64,000 nucleotides of DNA from Cupriavidus sp. EM10 (GTDB lineage Bacteria; Pseudomonadota; Gammaproteobacteria; Burkholderiales; Burkholderiaceae): positions 1,798,001 through 1,862,000 of the forward strand of contig NZ_CP076061.1 in assembly GCF_018729255.1 (NCBI RefSeq), written 5' to 3'. A program made the position numbers and the translations under genes. A model generated the notes under the pieces. That model was not told where the DNA came from. It searched no databases and worked only from the letters and a program-made list of their open reading frames with translations. Shown here in pieces: positions 57,511-64,000 of the stretch (its first letter is position 1; every line of letters starts with the position of its first letter).

Positions 57511-58956
57511 ATGAAAAAGCTAACGACCGCTTTCGGCGCGCCCGTCGTCGACAACAACAACATCCAGACGGCCGGCCCGCGCGGCCCGGCCCTGCTCCAG
57601 GATGTCTGGTTCCTGGAAAAACTTGCCCACTTCGACCGCGAAGTCATCCCCGAGCGCCGCATGCACGCCAAGGGCTCGGGCGCCTATGGCACGTTCACGG
57701 TCACGCACGACATCACCAAGTACACGCGCGCCAACCTGTTCTCCGAAATCGGCAAGAAAACCGACCTGTTCGTGCGCTTCTCGTCGGTGGCTGGCGAGCG
57801 CGGCGCCGCCGATGCCGAACGCGACATCCGCGGCTTCGCCGTCAAGTTCTACACCGAGGAAGGGAACTGGGACCTGGTGGGCAACAACACGCCGGTCTTC
57901 TTCCTGCGCGACCCGCTCAAGTTCCCCGACCTGAACCACGCCGTGAAGCGCGATCCGCGCACCGGCATGCGCAGCGCCGAGAACAACTGGGATTTCTGGA
58001 CCAGCCTGCCCGAGTCGTTCCACCAGGTGACCATCACCATGAGCGATCGCGGCATTCCGCGCAGCTGGCGCAACATGCACGGCTTCGGCAGCCATACGTA
58101 CAGCTTCATCAGCCGCGACATGCAGCGCCACTGGGTGAAATTCCACTTCGTGACCCAGCAGGGCATCCAGAACCTGACCGATGCCGAAGCCGCCGAAGTG
58201 ACCGGCCGCGACCGCGAATTCCATCAGCGCGACCTGTACGAAGCCATCGAGCGCGGCGAATTCCCGCGCTGGAAGCTGTTCGTGCAGATCATGCCCGAGG
58301 CCGACGCCGGCAAGTATCGCCATAACCCGTTCGACCTGACCAAGGTCTGGTCCAAGAAGGACTACCCGCTGATCGAAGTGGGCGTGATGGAGCTGAACCG
58401 CAATCCGGAGAACCATTTCGCCGAGGTGGAGCAGGCCGCGTTCGCGCCGTCGACCATCGTGCCGGGCGTCGGCTTCTCGCCGGACAAGATGCTGCATGGC
58501 CGCCTGTTCTCGTATGGCGATGCCGAGCGCTACCGCCTGGGCGTGAACCATCACCTGATTCCGGTGAACTCGCCGAAGGCCGCGAAGTACGTCAACAGCT
58601 ATCATCGCGACGGCCGCGGCCGCACCGACGGCAACGCGGGCGGCACCATCGCCTACGAGCCGAACACGCGTGGCGAGTGGGACGAGCAGCCCGACTTCCG
58701 CGAGCCGCCGCTGTCGGTCGACGGCGCCGCCGACCACTGGAACCACCGTGTCGACGACGACTACTTCTCGCAGGCGGGCGACCTGTTCCGCCTGATGACG
58801 CCGGCCCAGCAGCAGACGCTGTTCGATAACACGGCCCGCGCGATCAAGGGCGTGTCGAAGCCCGTGCAGCAACGCCATATCGACCACTGCACGCAGGCCG
58901 ACCCTGCCTACGGCGCAGGCGTCGCGGCGGCCATCGAGAAGGTCGAAGCGAAGTAA
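57511..58956 (+). CDS. katA: Haem catalase
   Basis: A 481-residue small-subunit catalase that splits hydrogen peroxide in the cytoplasm. Distal His in [16 protein letters not shown], Asn in [11 protein letters not shown] region, proximal Tyr in [19 protein letters not shown]-binding region VNHHLIPVN. Length fits the clade III family. The ATG at 57511 gives the normal start ([11 protein letters not shown]); the frame is open to 57400 without a ribosome binding site. High GC codon use, typical of a well-expressed core gene. About 210 bases after tehA, so probably its own promoter. Confidence 0.97.
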   Translation: MKKLTTAFGAPVVDNNNIQTAGPRGPALLQDVWFLEKLAHFDREVIPERRMHAKGSGAYGTFTVTHDITKYTRANLFSEIGKKTDLFVRFSSVAGERGAADAERDIRGFAVKFYTEEGNWDLVGNNTPVFFLRDPLKFPDLNHAVKRDPRTGMRSAENNWDFWTSLPESFHQVTITMSDRGIPRSWRNMHGFGSHTYSFISRDMQRHWVKFHFVTQQGIQNLTDAEAAEVTGRDREFHQRDLYEAIERGEFPRWKLFVQIMPEADAGKYRHNPFDLTKVWSKKDYPLIEVGVMELNRNPENHFAEVEQAAFAPSTIVPGVGFSPDKMLHGRLFSYGDAERYRLGVNHHLIPVNSPKAAKYVNSYHRDGRGRTDGNAGGTIAYEPNTRGEWDEQPDFREPPLSVDGAADHWNHRVDDDYFSQAGDLFRLMTPAQQQTLFDNTARAIKGVSKPVQQRHIDHCTQADPAYGAGVAAAIEKVEAK

Positions 58957-59108
58957 TCATCCCTGGATGACCCGCGATCGTTGTATGAACTGGAGCTGCG
59001 CGCCGGGAGTCCGGCGCGCAGGCTCCTCCCGTCAGAATCGACGCGATGCGTTCCGTTCGTTGGTGCATTGGCCCACATTTTTTCTGAGATAACCGTCCAA
59101 TAGTCGCT

Positions 59109-59459
59109 ATGACAAACTTATTCTCACTACGCAAAATTCTGCTCCCCAGCTTTCTGGCCGTAGGCGCGTTGACCTTGCCGGCGCAAAAGGCAATAGCCCA
59201 ACAGAGTAAGAGCCCAGACCCCTATACACAGGGCGCGCGAATCGGGAAGGCGGACCCGTACACCGATGGCGCAAAGTCGGAGAAGTTCGATACATACACG
59301 GACGGCGCACATTCGACGGCGGGCTCCCGCTTGGTCGATGACAAGGCAAAAGCCTACACGCAGGGGGAAAATAACGGCGCCCGTGATCCGTACACGGATG
59401 GCGCCAAGGTTGGCAAGCCTGACCCGTACACCGACGGTTCGCGCAAGACGCAAAAGTAA
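59109..59459 (+). CDS. Secreted DPYTDGA-repeat protein
   Basis: A 116-residue precursor: Sec signal (MTNLFSLRKILLPSFLAVG...AIA) and a mature part of about 85 residues with six repeat units: DPYTQGARIGK, DPYTDGAKSEK, DTYTDGAHSTA, AYTQGENNGAR, DPYTDGAKVGK, DPYTDGS. The longest of three such proteins here. Disordered composition, Asp and Lys rich; charged repeat may bind cations. It lies 150 bases after catalase and 55 bases before a Tat hydrolase, so an oxidative or metal stress role is plausible. Function unknown. Confidence 0.85.
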   Translation: MTNLFSLRKILLPSFLAVGALTLPAQKAIAQQSKSPDPYTQGARIGKADPYTDGAKSEKFDTYTDGAHSTAGSRLVDDKAKAYTQGENNGARDPYTDGAKVGKPDPYTDGSRKTQK

Positions 59460-59513
59460 GGGCCGGTTACGGCGTAATCAAATAACTTGAATCAAGTTTT
59501 GCAGGAAAAGCTC

Positions 59514-60511
59514 ATGTCGAACATCGTCCCCCAACAAAACGCTGAACAACTGGACCAACCGGGCGCCGCGCGCCGCAAGCTGCTGGTCGGCAGCACGGTG
59601 GGCGCCGCCGCCGCATCGGTGGCTTCGATGGCCGCGCTGACGCCCGCCGTAGCTGAGGCCGCACCGGCCTCTGGCCGCCAGTCGAAGCAGGGCCATTTCG
59701 TGACGACCAAGGACGGCACGCGCATCTTCTACAAGGACTGGGGCTCGGGCCGTCCGGTGGTGTTCTCGCACGGCTGGCCGCTCGACGCCGACGCCTGGGA
59801 CGCCCAGATGCTGTTCCTGGTGCAGAAGGGCTTCCGCGTGATCGCCCACGACCGCCGTGGCCATGGCCGCTCGGACCAGCCGGCCCAGGGCAACGACATG
59901 AACACCTACGCCGATGACCTGGCCGCCGTGCTCGACGCGCTGGATATCAAGGGCGCCACGCTGGTCGGCCACTCCACCGGCGGCGGCGAAGTGGCCCGCT
60001 ACATCGGCCGCCATGGTACGAAGCGCGTGGCCAAGGCCGTGCTGATCGGCGCCGTGCCGCCGACCATGGCAAAGAGCGCGGCCTACCGAATGGCCTGCCG
60101 CTGGAAGTGTTCGACAACATCCGCAAGGGCGTCGCCGAGAACCGTTCGCAGTTCTACAAGGACCTGGCCACGCCGTTCTTCGGCTTCAACCGCCCCAACG
60201 CCAAGGTTTCGCAAGGCACCATCGACGCCTTCTGGGCGCAGGGCATGGCCGGCGGCATCCTGGGCCAGTACCTGTGCATCAAGGAATTCTCGGAAGTGGA
60301 CTACACCGAGGACCTGAAGAAGATCGACGTGCCCACGCTGATCCTGCACGGCGACGACGACCAGATCGTGCCGATCGACAACGCGGCCAAGCTGTCGGCC
60401 AAGATCGTCAAGAACGCCACGCTCAAGGTCTACCCGGGCGCTTCGCACGGCATGTGCGTGGTCAACGCCGACCAGGTCAATGCCGACCTGCTGGCCTTCC
60501 TTAGCGCCTGA
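59514..60511 (+). CDS. Tat-exported alpha/beta hydrolase, non-haem chloroperoxidase type (one apparent frameshift)
   Basis: About 332 residues. Twin-arginine signal ([20 protein letters not shown]), then a hydrolase domain: [10 protein letters not shown] oxyanion region, Ser in [12 protein letters not shown], Asp in HGDDDQIVP, His in GASHGMCV. Close in plan to cofactor-free haloperoxidases/perhydrolases. AGGAAAAG precedes the ATG at 59514. The frame breaks at the CC at 60086-60087; one extra C joins KSAAY to [15 protein letters not shown]. Convergent with the GNAT gene, overlapping its end by 11 bases. Export via Tat is unusual for this family and suggests a periplasmic function. Confidence 0.85.
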
Positions 60512-61571
60512 CTCCCGTAGATGTACTAACGCGGCCTGCCAGATAGTTTCTCAGGGCATCGTTGCCAATCTGATACGTACCTGTTTCTCGGTGTACCGAG
60601 AAACCCAACTGGCGGTTGATCGAGAGCATTGGTGCATTGCTATTGGCGTTGTTCGTGATTGCCGTCTTCACCTCCGGATGACGTTCTCGCACAAGCATGA
60701 GCATGCGGGCCTTGACCGCCTTGGCCAATCCTTGATTGCGCCAAGGCCCCACAACTGCAGTGAGTTCTTGCTGAATGCGGTCTGGAAAGCGTTGATCCCA
60801 GTAGGCGTCGCATACCGCCGCAACCTTTTCCCCATCGCGTAACAGGACCAGGAAGTGGTCCCCGCCACGTCGGTCCATCTCTGCATACCAAGCTGGAAAA
60901 TTTTCCAGTTCATAGCGCAGGCTGGGCCCTTCGAGGGTGCCAAGAGGCTGTTCGTTCAAGAGTGCAGACAAGGGCTTCATCAACGCTCTGAGAGCGGCAA
61001 ACGGTACGCGTCCCGCATGTACTTCCCACGCCAGTGTTGGAGCGCTCAATGCTGGTCGCTCTGCCCATTGGCTCAATTCTTCCCACCGAATCTGATCGAA
61101 TGGCAATCGACTCTCGACATTGCGTAGATTGCATTTCGCCCCGATCGTGGCCATGTATGCGTGGCCCTCTGGCAGGTGGACCCTGGCTGTTGCGATGGTC
61201 TTGTTCCGGTGGTCCATGAAATCCGCCAGACCGCCAAGCAGGGCTTTGCCTACACCCTGGCGCCGTTCACTGAGCAACACCCCTCCACCAACTTCCACGT
61301 GGTTCCGGTAATCCTCGCTACCGGCAGACTCTTCGCGGCGATAGGTAAGGATCAGGACGCCTGCAATCTGGCCGTTCCGCATGGCTAGCAAACGCTGCGT
61401 CTCGTAGGTCGGGCGCTGCTGGTGCAGTATGGTTTCCGCCTCGTGGTCTGGCAGGATGGGGTCCGCCGGGAAATCTTGCGCCAACCTTAGTCGCCTGAAT
61501 CGATGAAACTGGGCCCACTGCGCGGGGGTGGCGCTTTCAGGATCGAATCGATGAAGTCCAATCTTAGCCAT
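60501..61571 (-). CDS. Double-domain GNAT acetyltransferase
   Basis: A 356-residue cytoplasmic protein with two GNAT halves. The first has the acetyl-CoA loop [15 protein letters not shown] (R-x-x-G-x-G/A), the second [17 protein letters not shown], then [17 protein letters not shown]. The family includes mycothiol synthase-like double GNATs. Substrate unknown. Full length without frameshift; ends overlapping the chloroperoxidase gene tail by 11 bases. Confidence 0.87.
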   Translation of the reverse strand: MAKIGLHRFDPESATPAQWAQFHRFRRLRLAQDFPADPILPDHEAETILHQQRPTYETQRLLAMRNGQIAGVLILTYRREESAGSEDYRNHVEVGGGVLLSERRQGVGKALLGGLADFMDHRNKTIATARVHLPEGHAYMATIGAKCNLRNVESRLPFDQIRWEELSQWAERPALSAPTLAWEVHAGRVPFAALRALMKPLSALLNEQPLGTLEGPSLRYELENFPAWYAEMDRRGGDHFLVLLRDGEKVAAVCDAYWDQRFPDRIQQELTAVVGPWRNQGLAKAVKARMLMLVRERHPEVKTAITNNANSNAPMLSINRQLGFSVHRETGTYQIGNDALRNYLAGRVSTSTGVRR

Positions 61572-61740
61572 GGATTACCCACCCCCTTGGGAGAAAGAAA
61601 TAATCTACCAAGGAAAACTTCTGGGCCGACGGACCCGGAAGTGGGGTGTCTGGGCGGCACAACACCAAACTATCAAATTGACTCCAAGCGGCCGTGAAGC
61701 ATTTGGCGGGCAGCCGTGTTTGTGCCACGCTTGAGCCGCT

Positions 61741-62436
61741 CTAGAACGCCTTGACGATGGCAGCGCCGAGCATCATCGCTTCATCGAAATGTGTCGCAAG
61801 CCCGAAGCTGAGGAGAAACATGCAGGCGTAGAACGCTGCCTCGTATCGCCGGGACATGGCAAGGAATGGTTTTGAGAGTAGGCGGCGACATACCGGGCGG
61901 GTCATGCACAAACATACGGCGATACCGATGACGGCACCGCCCAGTATGTCCGTCGGATGGTGCAGGCCCACGTACACCCGCGACAGGCAGATGCACAGCA
62001 ACGTATAGAGCAGTGCCGCGGTACCGATTCGCTTCGACGCTACCCAAATGCCCGTGGCAATGGCGAACCAGAGCATGGCGTGGTCGCTGGGAAAAGCGCT
62101 CCACGTGCGGATCCTGTCTTCGGACGACATGGGGAAGTGCAGGCCGAGCTGTGGATTGGCGAACGGCCGGAGGCGAAACGGTACCCAATGGGCGAGCAGG
62201 CGGCCAATCGCCAGCGCGCATAACCCGGCCACTACAGTCGCGACGATGATCTCGCGGTTGCGGTCGCGCTGGGCGGGGTCCGTCCCGTCGAACCAGAGCC
62301 ACCAGAGGATAGCGACAAGCGGCACGCCACGCAGGAGGTAGAACTGCGTGGTCGCCATGGCCATTCGATCAAACAGTTCCGAGCGGAACGCAAACTGGTT
62401 CAGTGCGTGCAACAGGCTGGCATCGAAGGAATTCAT
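61741..62436 (-). CDS. PAP2-family phosphatase (BcrC/YbjG-like)
   Basis: A 231-residue membrane phosphatase with about six helices. Motifs C2 PSDHAMLWF and C3 SRVYVGLHHPTDILGG are complete; C1 (K-x6-RP) appears as HWVPFRLRP with His for Lys. PSDH instead of PSGH is typical of BcrC/YbjG undecaprenyl pyrophosphatases, which recycle the lipid carrier for cell wall and also give bacitracin resistance. The start is set at MNSFDASLL (62436). Confidence 0.85.
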   Translation of the reverse strand: MNSFDASLLHALNQFAFRSELFDRMAMATTQFYLLRGVPLVAILWWLWFDGTDPAQRDRNREIIVATVVAGLCALAIGRLLAHWVPFRLRPFANPQLGLHFPMSSEDRIRTWSAFPSDHAMLWFAIATGIWVASKRIGTAALLYTLLCICLSRVYVGLHHPTDILGGAVIGIAVCLCMTRPVCRRLLSKPFLAMSRRYEAAFYACMFLLSFGLATHFDEAMMLGAAIVKAF

Positions 62437-62591
62437 GGCGGCTCTTGGCGGCACTCCGGATGAGGGATTCTGGAGCCGGAGTATAGGATTGCAGCCGCCG
62501 CCTTGGATGCTTTCTCCGCGGGCGCCATGTTGGGTTCACCACACTGGTTAATCAGGCGTTAATCTGCCGCAGACCCCCTTGTCCCGGCGTT

Positions 62592-63650
62592 TCAAATCCG
62601 GCCGCAGGTTAATCCGGACGCGCATTCCTGCGCTTCTTTCCAGAGGCGCTGCGTGAGAAGCCCCGCGTCTTCCTCACGCGCCATTGCTGCCGCTTCGCCC
62701 GCCCACAGGATCGAGAAATCGCCATGCCCGGCTTTTTCGTAGGCGAAGCGCAGCGGATCGACCGCCCCGGTCGCTAACGGAAAGCCTGGTGCCGTGGCGT
62801 TCATAGGCCCGAGTTCGCGCATGAAGCGGGTCAACAATCCACGCGCCGGGCGCCCGGTGTAAAGATTCGTCAATCGCGTCATGTCGTCCCGCGCGGAGCG
62901 CAGGGCTGCGCGGTGGATGCCGGACCTGCCGGCCTGAGGTGTCATCAGGTAGGCCGTTCCCAACTGCACGGCACTCGCACCCAAGGCAAACGCTGCGGCA
63001 ATCCCCCTGCCGTCCGCAATCGCCCCGGCGGCGATAACGGGTACGCGTACTGCGTCCACGATTTGCGGTAGCAGCGCGAATAGCCCAGGCTGTGCGTCGA
63101 TGTCCGAAGTGAGAAACATGCCACGATGGCCACCGGCCTCTGCGCCCTGCGCGATGATGGCGTCTACACCGCGGCTTTCCAGCCAGCGCGCCTCTTCGAC
63201 CGTCGTCGCGGACGACAGAATCATCGCCCCGGTATCCCTTGCCCGCGCAAGCAAGCGCTCTTCGGGGAGCCCGAAATGGAAGCTGATCACAGCCGGACGC
63301 AAGTCTTCGACGACTTCGCACATCGCGTCATCGAACGGCGCTCTACCGGGTCCTTTCTGGGCAGCCGACAGGTCGAGGCCAACTTCCTTGTAATAGGGGC
63401 CAAGCAGTTCGAGCCATTTCGCGTCAACTTCCTCATCGGGCGCCGGAGGCGTATGGCAAAAGAAATTGACGTTGAACGGCGCCGGGGTTTCCGCACGAAT
63501 TAACGCGATCTGCTCTCGCAGTTGTGCTGGAGTGAGCGCTGCACAAGCAAGGGAGCCCAAACCCCCCGCCTGGCAGACTGCGATGGTGAGAGGACTCAGG
63601 GAGCCGACCATCGGCGCCTGGATGAGGGGAAGGCGGGAAGAGAGCATCAT
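62592..63650 (-). CDS. Nitronate monooxygenase
   Basis: A 352-residue FMN protein of the 2-nitropropane dioxygenase family that oxidises nitronates such as propionate 3-nitronate. TIM-barrel motifs: IQAPMVG start, GGLGSLACAA, PFNVNFFCH, ISFHFGLP (catalytic His), AQGAEAGGHRGMF, PVIAAGAIADGRG (FMN phosphate loop) and ALGASAVQLGTAYL. The start at 63650 (MMLSSRLPLIQAP) is the family start; the frame is open upstream by 40 codons. Intact, unlike the relative at 29149. Confidence 0.93.
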   Translation of the reverse strand: MMLSSRLPLIQAPMVGSLSPLTIAVCQAGGLGSLACAALTPAQLREQIALIRAETPAPFNVNFFCHTPPAPDEEVDAKWLELLGPYYKEVGLDLSAAQKGPGRAPFDDAMCEVVEDLRPAVISFHFGLPEERLLARARDTGAMILSSATTVEEARWLESRGVDAIIAQGAEAGGHRGMFLTSDIDAQPGLFALLPQIVDAVRVPVIAAGAIADGRGIAAAFALGASAVQLGTAYLMTPQAGRSGIHRAALRSARDDMTRLTNLYTGRPARGLLTRFMRELGPMNATAPGFPLATGAVDPLRFAYEKAGHGDFSILWAGEAAAMAREEDAGLLTQRLWKEAQECASGLTCGRI

Positions 63651-63794
63651 GGTCCGTGCGTAAACTGCGTGAAAGCGCTGCCGGCAGAGACTTCGCGGAA
63701 GGTCAGGCATCCATGCTTGGCCGGGGGCAGGGCTATGGATCTTGCAAGCAGATTGTACGCCAGGCGTCACATCCAGGGCGTCTATCCTCTCCCG

Positions 63795-64000
63795 CTAATT
63801 TCGGGAGGTGACACCGTTTGCTCGTTTCCGGCTGAAACGCTGCTCGAAGACCCGTGTTCCCCATTGGCCCCCCTCGGACTCGCTGGTCAGCGTAAAGCCA
63901 AACGATTCATACAGATGGCGTGCGCAATCCAGGCCCTTGAACGTCCAGAGATATGTCTCGCCGAACTGCTGCGCGTCGACAAAGCGCATTGCCGACGTCA
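63795..64000 (-). CDS. GNAT acetyltransferase C-terminus (runs off window)
   Basis: Only the last 68 or so residues are inside the window: TYLWTFKGLDCARHLYESFGF, the acetyl-CoA-binding end of a GNAT domain of the kind fused to a MarR regulator (MarR-GNAT), with EGGQWGTRVFEQRF following. The frame remains open to the right edge. No conclusion on the N-terminal part. Confidence 0.8.
   Translation of the reverse strand, partial: TSAMRFVDAQQFGETYLWTFKGLDCARHLYESFGFTLTSESEGGQWGTRVFEQRFSRKRANGVTSRN

Noticed and set aside
57520..58887. 455-residue minus-strand ORF opposite catalase
   Set aside because: Antisense shadow of a highly biased, GC-rich gene with no recognisable family.

Overview
The window looks like a Cupriavidus or closely related Burkholderiaceae replicon. 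It is GC-rich, and its copper cluster matches in content and order the cop cluster known from Cupriavidus metallidurans, including copK, which is almost diagnostic. No rRNA, tRNA or CRISPR array was seen.

Layout. 0.7-5.2 kb: a Fur-family regulator, GDP-fucose synthase, a NUDIX hydrolase and an AT-richer family 2 glycosyltransferase. 5.3-24.3 kb: a metal-resistance block. It starts with two small secreted DPYTDGA-repeat proteins flanking a CzcE/CopH-like protein, then an inserted HhH-plus-nuclease gene, then a copper module. In that module copF-copG-copJ run on + and converge on copI-D-C-B-A on -. copRS and a CopN-like gene diverge from copA, and copM-like and copK follow. 24.3-33.4 kb: a scrapyard island with a truncated acyl-CoA dehydrogenase, tyrosine recombinases, an orphan VapB-type antitoxin, an AbiEi-like remnant, broken nitronate monooxygenase and BKACE genes, an IS21 fragment and a large DUF3701-type integrase. 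33.4-39.0 kb: a Tn7/Tn5053-type transposition module (TnsA-like, DDE transposase, AAA ATPase, TniQ). 39.4-42.1 kb: a Gabija-like pair (OLD-family ATPase/TOPRIM nuclease plus a small UvrD-like helicase). 42.7-51 kb: a lysine-rich protein, an AhpD-like protein, AraC and LysR regulators, and a histidine kinase, two response regulators and an MFS transporter. 51.3-58.9 kb: a + strand run of two alpha/beta hydrolase plus alcohol dehydrogenase pairs, TehA and catalase. 59-64 kb: a third DPYTDGA protein, a Tat-exported chloroperoxidase-like hydrolase, a double GNAT protein, a PAP2 phosphatase, an intact nitronate monooxygenase and a partial GNAT gene.

How the genes work together. CopRS would sense periplasmic copper and switch on the multicopper oxidase CopA, the outer-membrane CopB, CopC/CopD, the cupredoxin CopI, the exporting ATPase CopF and the periplasmic CopK and CopH-like binding proteins. 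The DPYTDGA proteins sit at both flanks of the metal and stress genes, and one copy of the motif lies inside CopB.

Caution. About twenty genes are interrupted by single-base frameshifts. Nearly all are one-base losses in short homopolymers and leave full-length homologous protein on both sides, which fits uncorrected sequencing error better than gene decay. These genes are annotated across the shift. Genuine remnants, which are truncated or carry in-frame stops, are marked as pseudogenes.
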